Counted from the first letter of the stretch, positions 10,580 to 20,656 are shown. The stretch: 64,000 nt of DNA from Immundisolibacter cernigliae (GCF_001697225.1 NZ_CP014671.1:186001-250000), one strand, 5' to 3'. The notes: generated from the letters alone by a model not told the origin. Made by a program: numbers and translations.

Positions 10580-10595
10580 CTGATAGGCGCGTGCC

Positions 10596-11201
10596 ATGAC
10601 CACTTCTCCTCAGATCGCAATCGTTCACATCGACTCAATTCCGGAGGAGGTCTTCTCCGAGTTTGTGCGAACAATTGCTACCGAACGCCTGAAGCTCGAT
10701 ATTGAGTCACGCGAGAATGGCGAAATTTACGCCGGGTTGGAGTGGCTAATCCCTACGGCGGCCATCATCTACATCGGAAAGTCATACTTCGATGGCTTCT
10801 TGACGGAGATGGGGAAAGATCACTACAACCTATTGAAGGCCGGCTTCATGACACTTCGAGAGAAACTCTTGGGACCCGCCGCGCCGCAAATGGCTGTGGT
10901 ATCGAGCGCAGGGAAGACGTCGCCGAACCAGCCTTACTCTCTTGTCTATTCCATCATGGCAGAGGGTAATGGCAATTTGCGTTTCAAGCTTCTTATTCAG
11001 CGAGAAGTTTCTGAACGCGAGTACGACGAAATTCTTAATGCCTTTCTTGGATTTCTTGAGGCATATCATTCGCATGCGCCAGAGGCCGAATTTGCCGCGA
11101 ATCTGGAAGTACCAAGAGCCTCGGGCGGCATCGTTCTCTTGGCGTTCAATCTGGAAACAAAGACTCTCGAAGCCATCGACCCAATTCCGCGGAAGCCATA
11201 A
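10596..11201 (+). CDS. Hypothetical protein in integron cassette
   Basis: I do not recognise this 201-residue soluble protein. It begins MTTSPQIAIVHIDSIPEEV and has one moderately hydrophobic stretch (LIPTAAIIYIGKSYFDGFL, residues 51-69), mixed alpha/beta content, and no cysteine or obvious catalytic motif. Base composition is visibly less G+C-rich than in the flanking chromosome. The gene sits between two integron recombination cores (10573 and 11268), forming a cassette of about 695 bp with a short leader and its own attC site. That is the classic single-gene cassette layout. Its function is unknown. Confidence 0.75.
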   Translation: MTTSPQIAIVHIDSIPEEVFSEFVRTIATERLKLDIESRENGEIYAGLEWLIPTAAIIYIGKSYFDGFLTEMGKDHYNLLKAGFMTLREKLLGPAAPQMAVVSSAGKTSPNQPYSLVYSIMAEGNGNLRFKLLIQREVSEREYDEILNAFLGFLEAYHSHAPEAEFAANLEVPRASGGIVLLAFNLETKTLEAIDPIPRKP

Positions 11202-11213
11202 ACATGAGGCATA

Positions 11214-11274
11214 GGCCTGCGTTCGAGGCGACCTGCGCGAAAAGCCGCGCAGGCGCCTCAACTCCACGTTAGCT
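11214..11274 (+). repeat. attC recombination site (59-base element)
   Basis: Directly after the cassette gene is an imperfect palindrome with integron attC anatomy. The left arm CGTTCGAGGCG pairs with CGCCTCAACTCCACG with one extrahelical base. The inner arms CCTGCGCG and CGCGCAGG surround a short loop, and the site ends with the core GTTAGCT at 11268-11274. The arrangement closely parallels the aadA attC (CGTTCAAGCCG ... CGGCTTAACTCAAGCGTTAG). The left outer core (expected RYYYAAC) is degenerate (GCCTGCG), so the site may be inactive. Confidence 0.75.
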
Positions 11275-11290
11275 GTCACGAGACAATTAA

Positions 11291-11433
11291 ATGCTAAATC
11301 TCCTGATCGACACTAGCGTGCTTCGCCAAGACCCGCAGAGGAAATCAGCGGCCTTCCAGGTGGTAGGGCGTATCGGCAACGCCCGCGGATTGAAAACTCA
11401 TATACCTGACCTGGTTCGAAGAGAATTCCTTAG
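11291..11433 (+). pseudogene. PIN-domain protein, 5' part (interrupted by IS)
   Basis: The frame starts at ATG 11291, shortly after the attC core, with MLNLLIDTSVLRQDPQRK. This is a PIN-domain start with the first metal-binding Asp in LLIDTSVL, and VRREFL carries the second acidic position. It is cut at codon 48 by an IS5-group element. Removing the IS and one copy of the TTAG duplication joins it in frame to 12658-13663, giving one 382-codon gene. It was therefore the second cassette gene of the relic integron. Confidence 0.75.
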
Positions 11434-12653
11434 GGAAACGCTGATTTATTCCCTCCCGTTGGAGGCATGAGACCTTGGTCCTGAGACAATGTGACCTGGT
11501 CCGCAGCGGTGGTGAGCAGACGTCATGCAAACGAGCTTTTCCGACCTCGAGTACGCCGGCAAGAAGAAGCAGACGCGCCGCGAGCGCTTCCTGGCGCAGC
11601 TGCAGGCGGTGACGCCGTGGGCGCAGCTGGAGGCGGCGCTGGCGCCGTTCTACCCGGCCGGCAAGGGCCCGGGCCGCCCGCCGCTGGGGCTGTCGCGCAT
11701 GCTGCGCATGTACGTGGCGCAGCAGTGCTTTGGGCTGTCGGACGAGGGCATCGAGGACGCCGTGTACGACAGCCACGCCATCCGCTGCTTCATCGGCATC
11801 GACCTGGCCCGCGAGGCGGCGCCGGATGCGACCACGCTGCTGAAGTTCCGCCGCCTGCTGGAAGATCAGGGTCTGAGCCGGGTGATCTTCGAGACGATTC
11901 GCGATCACCTGGCCCGCCAGGGCCTGCTGCTGCGTGAGGGCACCCTCGTGGATGCGACGCTGATCGCCGCCCCGCCGTCGACCAAGAACCGCGACCGGGC
12001 GCGCGATCCGGACATGCATCAGGCCAAGAAGGGGAACCAGTGGCACTTTGGCATGAAGGCGCACATCGGGGTCGACCTGGACTCGGGGCTGGTGCACACG
12101 GTGCTGACCACGCCGGCCAACGTCAACGACGTGACCCAGGCGCACGCCCTGCTGCACGGGCAGGAAACGGACGCGCTGGGCGATGCCGGCTACCAGGGCG
12201 TAGCCAAGCGCCCGGAGAATCGGGACACGCCGGTCACCTGGCACGTGGCGCTGCGCCCGGGCGTGCGCCGGGCCCTGCCCGATGACGCGCTGGGCCGCCT
12301 GCAGGAACGGATCGAACAGGTCAAGGCGAGCCTGCGGGCCAAGGTCGAGCATCCGTTTCACATCATCAAGAACCTGTTCAAGCACCGCAAGGCGCGTTAC
12401 CGGGGGCTGGCCAAGAACCAGGCGCAGCTGTTCACGCTGTTCGGCCTGGCCAACGTGGTGATTGCCGGCTGGCGCCTTCGGGCGCGGCACACCCTCCGTG
12501 CGTCCTGAGGGAGCCCAAAACCGGAATATCCGGCCAGAACACGCACATTGGCCCGATCCACACCCGAAAACGGGCCGTTTTTCCCCAGGGGCGGTCACGC
12601 GTCAGCGCCGTCATGTCCATAGCGCTGGTTTCGGGGGATTGATCAGCGTTTCC
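11434..12653 (+). mobile_element. IS5-family (IS5-group) insertion sequence
   Basis: The 1220-bp element has 12-base terminal inverted repeats GGAAACGCTGAT (left) and ATCAGCGTTTCC (right). It is flanked by a 4-base target duplication TTAG (11430-11433 and 12654-12657), which fits the YTAR target of the IS5 group. It carries one full-length transposase gene and looks structurally complete. Its insertion broke the PIN-domain cassette gene, whose frame is restored exactly when it is removed, so the insertion appears recent relative to decay of that gene. Confidence 0.93.
11525..12508 (+). CDS. IS5-family DDE transposase
   Basis: The 327-residue transposase begins MQTSFSDLEYAGKKKQTRRE, with the IS5 N-terminal domain (LSRMLRMYVAQQCFGLSDEG, FIGIDLAREAAPDATTLLKFR). 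The DDE residues are visible as Asp in GTLVDATLIAAP, Asp in LGDAGYQG and Glu in AKVEHPFHIIK, with the Y-(2)-R-(3)-D-(6)-K like spacing ending RYRGLAKN. The frame is intact and the length is normal for IS5-group enzymes, so the element could be active. Confidence 0.95.
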   Translation: MQTSFSDLEYAGKKKQTRRERFLAQLQAVTPWAQLEAALAPFYPAGKGPGRPPLGLSRMLRMYVAQQCFGLSDEGIEDAVYDSHAIRCFIGIDLAREAAPDATTLLKFRRLLEDQGLSRVIFETIRDHLARQGLLLREGTLVDATLIAAPPSTKNRDRARDPDMHQAKKGNQWHFGMKAHIGVDLDSGLVHTVLTTPANVNDVTQAHALLHGQETDALGDAGYQGVAKRPENRDTPVTWHVALRPGVRRALPDDALGRLQERIEQVKASLRAKVEHPFHIIKNLFKHRKARYRGLAKNQAQLFTLFGLANVVIAGWRLRARHTLRAS

Positions 12654-12657
12654 TTAG

Positions 12658-13663
12658 CTACAGAGATGATGAATATGTCGCTCCTCTAAGAGAAATCGAC
12701 CGGTTGTCGAATAAGATGCTGAAGAAGCCGATGGCTTCAGACCTAAAGGAAACTTTAGAAAAGCAAGCGGCGGCAGGTAAAGGCTCAATTTCTGAAGCGC
12801 AAAGATGGATAGAAGATGAGTTCGCGCAATGGTGTGACCATATTGGCGCTGAAGTCCACACGGTCGCGCCGCATCATGGACAAAGGGTGATAGACGCATA
12901 TTTCTCTGGCTCGCATCCGTTCAAATCACCCAAGAATAGGCAAGACTTTCCAGATGCCTTCATTTTCGAATGTGCACAAGATATTGCGGGCAAGGAGGAG
13001 CATCTTCACGTCGTCGCAGCGGATCGACAGCTACGAGAATCATGTGCATCAATTAACAATATTTCTGTATACGAGTCTCTGGACGACTTTGTGCGGTCAG
13101 CGGCCTGCCAATCTGTCATTAAGGACGCCGACGCGAAGCACCATTTTGCTGAGATCCTAGAACTAATAAAGGCGCGCGCCTCGATCGTAGGCGAAGCGGC
13201 GTCTAAGAAGATATTCGACGCTCTCGTTTGGTACACGTTTCGAGATTCATCAATACCCGATGATAACAATGAGGCCACGATTTCAATGTTGGACGTGCCA
13301 ACCAACGGGGGCCTCATCTGGGACGAGGCGGAGTACTATGGAGATGGCGTAATTTCAATGCCTTTCGAATTTGAAATGACGGTCTTGGCCGATTTCTATA
13401 TTTTCAAATCCGACTGGTACTGCATGCCCGAAGATAAGTCATCGCAAATTAGCATTTCAGAATACGACAATAAGCACTACTTTGAGGCCGAACAGGAGTT
13501 CGAGTTACATGTGCGTGGAACGATTGCAATCAGCTTGGACCTATCAAGGGCGGCGCACGGACCAGAGTTCGTCTCGTCATTGGGGCCGATCCTAGACACT
13601 ATGCAGATTGAGATGTCGGAGATCGAAGAGGTCACCGTGATAACAGACGAGACCGCGCAATAA
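12658..13663 (+). pseudogene. PIN-domain protein, 3' part (interrupted by IS)
   Basis: This is the continuation of the gene that starts at 11291. After excision of the IS, the frame reads FLSYRDDEYVAPLREIDRLSNK and on to FPDAFIFECAQ and HVVAADRQLRES, which look like the third and fourth acidic positions of a PIN nuclease fold. A C-terminal extension of about 200 residues of unknown type follows and ends VTVITDETAQ. An isolated frame could start at TTG 12704 but would lack the N-terminal catalytic Asp. Base composition is low in G+C. No attC follows; a REP element begins 31 bases after the stop. Confidence 0.75.
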
Positions 13664-13694
13664 GCCCAGCGCATTGCGCCGCATTGTGTTTGAG

Positions 13695-13730
13695 CCCGCG
13701 TAGGGCGGAATAGCGCAGCGTATTCCGCCT
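13695..13730. repeat. REP palindrome, left of RAYT
   Basis: The element begins CCCGCGTAGGGCGGAATAG and closes with GCAGCGTATTCCGCC; GGCGGAATA and TATTCCGCC form its stem. The same sequence recurs in opposite orientation at 14307-14344, bracketing the RAYT relic. REP pairs around RAYT genes are the known source arrangement of these repeats. Confidence 0.85.
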
Positions 13731-13766
13731 TCCGGGTTGCCCCGCAGCCACCGTTACACTCCCGCC

Positions 13767-14294
13767 ATGCCGCACTACGTTCGTGCTGACATCCCTGGCG
13801 GAACCTTCTTCTTCACTGTCGCCCTGCTCGAACGCCGCCGCCGGCTGTTGGTCGAGAACATCGGGACGCTGCGCGAAGCGTTTCGCGGCGTCCGGCATCG
13901 GTATCCGTTCACCATCGACGCCATCGTGATCCTCCCGGATCACCTGCACTGCGTCTGGACACTGCCGCCCGGCGATGCCGATTTTTCCACCCGCTGGCGA
14001 CCGATCAAAGCCGCCTTCGCGCGCGGCATCGCGGCTGGGGAACGGCGGTCCGAACGACGCCAGCGCACCGGCGAGCGCGGCATCTGGCGGCGGCGCTTCT
14101 GGGAACACGCGATCCGCGATGCGGCCGACCCGAGTTGACCCGTGGACTCCATCCATCCCAACCCCGTGAAACACGGCCACGCCGACCGGGTTGTGGACTG
14201 GCCGTATTCGTCGTTTCACCGCTACGTCGAGCGGGGTGTTTATCCACCGGATTGGGCCGCCGGATCAGCAGTGCGCGGGGTGAGTTTCGAGTAG
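13767..14294 (+). pseudogene. REP-associated tyrosine transposase (RAYT), inactivated
   Basis: RAYTs are IS200-like HUH nucleases linked to REP repeats. The frame begins MPHYVRADIPGGTFFFTVAL and shows the HUH metal motif in ILPDHLHCVW. The segment GIWRRRFWEHAIRDAAD follows, where an in-frame TGA at 14136-14138 interrupts the gene. The same frame resumes with VDSIHPNPVKHG and DWPYSSFHRY to a TAG at 14294. The usual DYIHYNPVKHG box has lost its tyrosines (DSIHP), so the catalytic Tyr appears gone as well. It is a dead copy between inverted REPs. Confidence 0.85.
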
Positions 14295-14306
14295 CCTTGC
14301 TCTCGG

Positions 14307-15824
<1,518 letters not shown>

Positions 15825-15874
15825 GGCTCTATCCTCTCAAGGGAATGAGCCTCCGGGAAAGCCGGGGCGGTTCA

Positions 15875-16043
15875 GTTCGGAGGTGGCCGGCCCGTCGAAG
15901 GCAACCAGGATGTCGACGTCGCTATCGCTGCGCGCGGCGTCACGGGCGGTGGAGCCGAACAGGGCCAGCCGCACAACGCCGTAGCGCTCGGCCAGCGTGG
16001 GCTTGCAGTGGGCGAGCAAGTCAAGGGCGCGCGAGCGATTCAT
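15875..16043 (-). pseudogene. MntA-like nucleotidyltransferase antitoxin, N-terminal remnant
   Basis: The frame begins MNRSRALDLLAHCKPTLAER and carries the minimal nucleotidyltransferase signature GSTARDAARSDSDVDILV (family GSxAxG...SDxDL). MntA antitoxins AMPylate or otherwise silence HepT. The frame runs into the IS3-family terminal repeat after about 57 codons, so the C-terminal half is lost. With 14335-14566 it forms a broken mntA-hepT module. Confidence 0.8.
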
Positions 16044-16398
16044 CACAACTTCCGTGCGCAGGTCAGTTGCCGGCTAGTGTAAGACGCAACAGCGCGGCAC
16101 GCCGACGTCGAAGGTGGCCGGCTGCGGCCCGGTACACGAGCTTTGCGTCGGGCACTCGGTGCACGCCTGACGGGTTTGCGCGCGCCTGCGCGTTGCTTGA
16201 GGCAACACACGAGGTGCCGAATTGGAAACACGCCTTCGCGAACTTCCGCCGACCGAACGAATCAAGCGCGCACCCGGAAAGGCGGACCGATCGCGGACAC
16301 CTTCGATAGCGTCGGCGTACCCCACGCAGGTGGCAGGCACAATACGCGCCGCGCGTTCGGAAAATCCGCCGTGCCCCAGCATCCACGGACGTGAATAA
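16044..16398. other. Intergenic region without recognised gene
   Basis: I see no gene here. Reading frames on both strands are short, and none shows a motif or a ribosome site. It holds the promoter region of the downstream yaeQ gene. A minus-strand frame continues into arginine-rich sequence of no recognisable family. Confidence 0.5.
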
Positions 16399-16944
16399 AT
16401 GGCCCTCAAAGCCACCATCTACAAAGTCGACCTGCAAATCGCCGACATGGACCGGCATTACTACGCCGAGCACAACCTGACGCTGGCGCGGCATCCGTCC
16501 GAAACCGACGAACGCATGATGGCGCGCGTGCTGATGTACGCCCTGAACGCGCAGGAAGGCATCGCCTTCACCCGCGGCTTGTCGGAGGCCGACGAACCGG
16601 AAATCTGGGTCAAGGACCTGACCGGCCAGATCACGCTGTGGATCGACATCGGCCAGCCGGACGAGGCCCGCCTGCGCAAGGCCTGCGGTCGGGCCGGGCA
16701 AGTGATCGCCCTGTGCCACAGCAGCAGTTGCGATCTGTGGTGGAAGCAGATCCAAAGCAAGCTGACGCGCCTGACTAATCTGAGCGTGCTGCAACTGCCG
16801 GTGGCCGACAGCCAGGCCCTGGCCGCGCTGGCGCAGCGCACCATGCGCCTGCAATGCCTGGTGCAGGACGACGAGGTGTGGATCAGCACCGACGCCGAGC
16901 GCGTGTCGGTCAGGCTCAGTCCGCTCAAGGTGGCGGCGCAATAG
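16399..16944 (+). CDS. yaeQ: YaeQ family protein
   Basis: The 181-residue protein matches the full length of E. coli YaeQ. It begins MALKATIYKVDLQIADMDRHYY, with the family features HPSETDERMMARVLMYAL, FTRGLSEADEPEIW and the C-terminal half SSSCDLWWKQIQSKL. The fold is related to the PD-(D/E)xK nuclease superfamily, with candidate acidic and basic residues around DEPEIWVKDLTG and WIDIGQPD. The biological role is not established. It is a single gene with no obvious partner. Confidence 0.95.
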   Translation: MALKATIYKVDLQIADMDRHYYAEHNLTLARHPSETDERMMARVLMYALNAQEGIAFTRGLSEADEPEIWVKDLTGQITLWIDIGQPDEARLRKACGRAGQVIALCHSSSCDLWWKQIQSKLTRLTNLSVLQLPVADSQALAALAQRTMRLQCLVQDDEVWISTDAERVSVRLSPLKVAAQ

Positions 16945-16992
16945 CATCGACCGCCGCACCCCGCGGCAGTTCGGAAGGTTCCGATCGCGATC

Positions 16993-17026
16993 CGGCGGGT
17001 GACGGCTTCGCCTAACCCGCCCTACG
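16993..17026. repeat. REP-like palindrome
   Basis: A hairpin-forming sequence (GGCGGGTGACGGCTTCGCC, then TAACCCGCCCTACG) belongs to the widespread family of REP-type repeats reading GTAGGGCGGGTTAGGCGAAGCC on the other strand. It abuts the ppsR-like fragment that follows. Confidence 0.7.
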
Positions 17027-17110
17027 TGAACTGCGCGTTCCAGAGCCTGGACATCCCGCGCCTGGACTCGACCCACAAGTCGATCGAGGAAATCTCGACC
17101 AACGTGATTC
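17027..17110 (+). pseudogene. 3' fragment resembling PEP synthase regulatory protein
   Basis: This 28-codon frame reads NCAFQSLDIPRLDSTHKSIE, then EISTNVIQ. The C-terminus of PpsR-type kinase/pyrophosphorylases has the pattern IPTINTTHYSVEEIATKIL, so this looks like the tail of a deleted ppsR gene. The rest of that gene is absent. The frame then runs into the converging HDOD gene. The match is short and rests on recall of the family. Confidence 0.45.
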
Positions 17111-18245
17111 AGCCGTTCGGACGGCGGCCGGGCAGCCCGGCCAGTCGGCGCTCGACGGCCGGCTCGCCCAGCACTGCCTGCACGTCGTCAATACCAATCG
17201 CCGCCATATAGTCCGCCAGGTAGTAAGCCTCCGGACGGGCGAACATGTCCTGCAATGCGGCGGGCAGATCGAAATCGACCTGCCGCGACAGCGCCCGCGC
17301 CAACCGCGTGGAGAAATGCCCGAGCGCCACGCCGGGCAGCATGTCGGTCGCCACTGACTCCGGTCCCCCAACCAGCGGAGCCAGGCTGCACCGCAGCAGT
17401 GTGTGCAGTTGCGGCGGCAGGCCCCAGACCTGCGCCAGGTGCGCGCCGATCATGGCGGAATTGAACCCGAAGCGCTGCTGCGTCTGATCGACCAGCTCGA
17501 TCAGGTCCGGATCGGCGTGATACAGGCCCGCCATCTGCGGATGATGTGAAACCAGCACGATATCGCCCAGCCTGAACAGCAGGGCCTGCGTAGCCAGAAT
17601 GGAGGGCGACGGCATTCGCAGACGCTGCGCCAACGCCAGCGTAATGCCGCTGGCCAGATAGCTGTCTCGCCACAGCCCCTGATAGATGCGCTCGGCGGTC
17701 AGGTCGCGGATATCCGAGGGGATCGCCATGGAGTGGCGCACCGCGATGTCACGCACCAGGTTGGCACCCAGGAACGTGATGGCATGCTGCACGCTGATGA
17801 TTTCGCGGCTCAGGTTGAACTGCGCGGAGTTGACCGTGCGCAGCAACAGCGCGACGGTGGCCGGGTCCGTGGCGACGACACGCGCCACCTCGGCCGGATC
17901 ATCACCGGCCTGCACCAGTTGCAGCATGATGCCGCGGGGCCGGGGCAGCGCATCGACCAGGCTCGTCAGCTGCAGCGCCACGTCCGGCGCCAGCATGTCG
18001 TAGTCGAGCAGGTGCAGGACCGGAGCGGCGATTGGCTCGACGGCGGGCATTGCGCCGGCCGCGGGCGCCGGAATTGTCGTCGATGCCGTCCCGCCCAGGT
18101 CACCGCTCGCCTTGATGGCCGTGCTGCGGGACAAACGCTGCGCCCGGGGCGCCGTTCGCTTGCGCTCGGGCTGCGCCGAACGAGTCGCCGGCCACAGGAA
18201 CACGAGCAAGCCGACAAGCAATCCGCTCAATACGAGGTATGACAC
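17109..18245 (-). CDS. HDOD domain protein with N-terminal membrane anchor
   Basis: The 378-residue protein has an N-terminal hydrophobic segment (YLVLSGLLVGLLVFLWPAT, residues 3-21), then an Ala/Pro-rich basic linker of about 55 residues. An HDOD domain follows from about residue 90 (LTSLVDALPRPRGIMLQLVQ, VARVVATDPATVALLLRTVNS, SVQHAITFLGANLVRDIAV). HDOD domains resemble HD phosphohydrolases without the metal site and act as signalling adaptors. The TM anchor suggests a membrane-proximal role. It is monocistronic as far as I can see, and its partner is unknown. Confidence 0.85.
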   Translation of the reverse strand: MSYLVLSGLLVGLLVFLWPATRSAQPERKRTAPRAQRLSRSTAIKASGDLGGTASTTIPAPAAGAMPAVEPIAAPVLHLLDYDMLAPDVALQLTSLVDALPRPRGIMLQLVQAGDDPAEVARVVATDPATVALLLRTVNSAQFNLSREIISVQHAITFLGANLVRDIAVRHSMAIPSDIRDLTAERIYQGLWRDSYLASGITLALAQRLRMPSPSILATQALLFRLGDIVLVSHHPQMAGLYHADPDLIELVDQTQQRFGFNSAMIGAHLAQVWGLPPQLHTLLRCSLAPLVGGPESVATDMLPGVALGHFSTRLARALSRQVDFDLPAALQDMFARPEAYYLADYMAAIGIDDVQAVLGEPAVERRLAGLPGRRPNG

Positions 18246-18406
18246 GACAGGTCCTGTGCGGGCGATGGTCGGTGACGGCGTTAACGGCCTGGCGCGGTTG
18301 TGGACTCAGTCATCCGGCACGGCGCCGGCACGCGGACGAACCGTCGCATGGGGCATGAACGGCTGCGCCCGCCCACGCTCCAACGTCGCCGGCCGAACTG
18401 CACGGT

Positions 18407-19126
18407 TCACACCGTCACCGGGGCCAGAAAGGCCTGTGACAGGAAGCCGTCGATGGCGCCGTCACCTTCCAGATCAACCGCGGCCCAGCCGTTGATTTCG
18501 CGCTCGACGAACACTTCCGTACCCAGCGGCAGCAGGCGCAATACCTCGTGCTCCAGCCCCGGCCCGCTGCGCAGACGAAGACCGGAGCGCGCGTTGACCC
18601 GACTGGTGGCGCGCTGCTCGTCGGCCTGCACTCGCTGCGGCATGTCGGGGCTGGCGCGAAAGGCGTCATCCCCGGCCTCGCGCAGCCATAGCTCGCCCTC
18701 GGCCGCACGGCGCCTGACCAGACCGGCCAGGCTGACCTTGCGGCCGGTGTTCGGATCAATGGCCTTGACCCACTTGGCCAGCTCGCTGGGCACGCAGTCG
18801 TAGTCGCCGGCGTTCAGGCGTCGCCGCAGGGTGCTGCTGCGCAGCGCGCCCGCGCCGGCGTTGAACACGAAGCTGACCAGGGCCGCGTACTGGCAGTCCG
18901 ACAGCGGCACGCTGATCAGACCTTCGACCTGCCCGCCGCAGGCGGCCAGATCGTCGCGCAGGATCTTTTCGGCCTGCCTGGCGGTAATGCTCTGGCCGGG
19001 CTGCACATCGCCGGTATGGCCGTAGCCGATGGTCCATACGCCGGCCGGGCAGCGGTAGGCATCGGTACGCAGGCCCTCGAAGGTGCGCACCAGGTCGAGA
19101 CCGGCATCGTTCACGGGTCGGGGCAT
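18407..19126 (-). CDS. GH24 lysozyme-like endolysin with SH3b domain
   Basis: The 239-residue protein has a phage-type lysozyme (muramidase) domain in residues 1-150. The catalytic pattern Glu-8-Cys-5-Thr is visible (FEGLRTDAYRCPAGVWTIGY), the Cys replacing the Asp of T4 lysozyme as in many GH24 members. A C-terminal bacterial SH3 domain follows (VNARSGLRLRSGPGLEHEVL ... FLSQAFLAP). No signal peptide is seen. The ATG at 19126 has GGAG ten bases upstream and is preferred to the TTG farther out. No phage neighbours surround it, so it could be a domesticated endolysin or a cell-wall remodelling enzyme. Confidence 0.88.
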   Translation of the reverse strand: MPRPVNDAGLDLVRTFEGLRTDAYRCPAGVWTIGYGHTGDVQPGQSITARQAEKILRDDLAACGGQVEGLISVPLSDCQYAALVSFVFNAGAGALRSSTLRRRLNAGDYDCVPSELAKWVKAIDPNTGRKVSLAGLVRRRAAEGELWLREAGDDAFRASPDMPQRVQADEQRATSRVNARSGLRLRSGPGLEHEVLRLLPLGTEVFVEREINGWAAVDLEGDGAIDGFLSQAFLAPVTV

Positions 19127-19225
19127 GCAAGCGTGCTCCTGCTGGGCCAATCAGACATTCCCGATGTACGGTCCAGTCCGACGAAGGACCGTCATTATGC
19201 ACACCTGCTTGGCGCACGCGGCCGC

Positions 19226-20656
19226 TCAGGCGCGCCCGTACAGATCGAGCAAGCTGCGCAGGCGCGCCGCCAGGGCGGGCACCAGCTGCCCCGACTCCAG
19301 CCGCCACCCCCAGTTGCCGATCGTCGTGCCGGGCGTGTTCATGCGTGCCGCGCCGCCCAGGCCCAGCAAGTCCTGCATCGGCAGCACGGCCAGCGCCGCC
19401 ACCGAGACCAACGCGGCGCGGATCAGCGGCCAGGGCATGGCCTCCCCCGGCTGGCCGAGGTAGTCCAGCGCCCGCTGCGCCGTGGCGTCGGGCAGACCGC
19501 TGAACCAGGACAGTGTGGTGTCGTTGTCGTGCGTGCCGGTATAGGCCACATCGCTGCGGTCGTGGTTGTGCGGCAGATGCGGATTGCTGCCATCACCGTC
19601 GAAGGCGAACTGCAGCACCACCATGCCCGGCAGGTCGAACTGCGTCCGCAGGGCCTCGACCTCGGGCGTGATGATGCCCAGGTTCTCGGCCACCAGCCGC
19701 AGGTCGGGAAGCGCGTCCCGCATGGCTGCCAGCAGTTCCGCACCGGGCACCGGCTGCCAGAAGCCGGTGGCAGCCGTCGGGGCTTCGGCCGGAATCATCC
19801 ACACCGCCTCCAGGCCGCGGAAATGGTCGATTCGCAGCAGATCGAACAGCCCGGCCAGCGTGCCGACCCGCGCCCGCCACCAGGCAAAGCCGTTGGCCTC
19901 GTGCCAGTCCCAGCGGTACTGCGGGTTGCCCCAGCGCTGGCCATCGGCGGCAAAGTAATCGGGCGGCACGCCGGCCACGAAGGTTGGCTCGCCGTTTTCG
20001 TCCAGCAGGAAAGCTTCCGGCGCCGCCCAGACGTCGGCGCTGTCGTGCGCCACGAACAGGGGCAGGTCACCGAACAGGCGCACGCCGTGCCGGTGGGCGT
20101 AGTCGCGCAGCTCCTGCCACTGGGTGAAGAACGCGTACTGCTCGAAGCGCACCTGCGCCAGCGCCGCCGCGTGATGCTCGCGGGCGCTGGCCAGCGCCCG
20201 CCGGCTGCGGTTGCGCTCGCCCTTCGGCCACGTGGTCCAGGCCCGCCCGCGATGCGCCACCTTGAGCGCACTGTAGAGGGCGAAGTCCTCCAGCCAGTGC
20301 GCCTCGCGGACGCAGAAATCCGCAAAATCGACCGCCGGTGCGGCGCAGAACGCAACGCCAGCCGCCTGCAGATGCTCGGCGCGTGAGCGTGCCGGATCGA
20401 CGACTGCCAGCCAGCCCCGATCGCGCAGCCAATCCAGGCTGATCAGCTCGCGACAGCCGGCATGCGCCGAGCTGGACTGGTACGGACTGCCGCCGTCGCC
20501 GGCCGGACCGACCGGCAGCATCTGCCACACGCTGCAACCGGCGGCGGCCAGGAATTCGACGAAGCGGTAGGCCTCGTGCCCCAGGTCGCCGCGGGCGAAG
20601 GGGCCAGGCAAGGACGTTGGATGCAGCAGTACGCCAGCCCGTCGCTCAGCGGGCAT
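19226..20656 (-). CDS. malQ: 4-alpha-glucanotransferase (amylomaltase)
   Basis: MalQ transfers alpha-1,4-glucan segments between maltooligosaccharides. The 476-residue GH77 protein begins with the typical [20 protein letters not shown]. It carries [20 protein letters not shown], the nucleophile region [18 protein letters not shown] (Asp), the acid/base region [17 protein letters not shown] (Glu), and [12 protein letters not shown] with the third Asp. The ATG lies 11 bases inside the end of glgC, so the genes are translationally linked. With the glg genes it forms a glycogen and maltodextrin module. Confidence 0.96.
   Translation of the reverse strand: MPAERRAGVLLHPTSLPGPFARGDLGHEAYRFVEFLAAAGCSVWQMLPVGPAGDGGSPYQSSSAHAGCRELISLDWLRDRGWLAVVDPARSRAEHLQAAGVAFCAAPAVDFADFCVREAHWLEDFALYSALKVAHRGRAWTTWPKGERNRSRRALASAREHHAAALAQVRFEQYAFFTQWQELRDYAHRHGVRLFGDLPLFVAHDSADVWAAPEAFLLDENGEPTFVAGVPPDYFAADGQRWGNPQYRWDWHEANGFAWWRARVGTLAGLFDLLRIDHFRGLEAVWMIPAEAPTAATGFWQPVPGAELLAAMRDALPDLRLVAENLGIITPEVEALRTQFDLPGMVVLQFAFDGDGSNPHLPHNHDRSDVAYTGTHDNDTTLSWFSGLPDATAQRALDYLGQPGEAMPWPLIRAALVSVAALAVLPMQDLLGLGGAARMNTPGTTIGNWGWRLESGQLVPALAARLRSLLDLYGRA

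Noticed and set aside
12704-13663. Independent 319-residue gene starting at TTG 12704
   Set aside because: The frame is continuous with the 5' PIN segment once the IS is removed, and no convincing ribosome site precedes the TTG.
13664-13694. Second attC site after the PIN-domain gene
   Set aside because: No GTTRRRY core or paired palindrome is visible before the REP at 13695, so the second cassette end appears lost.
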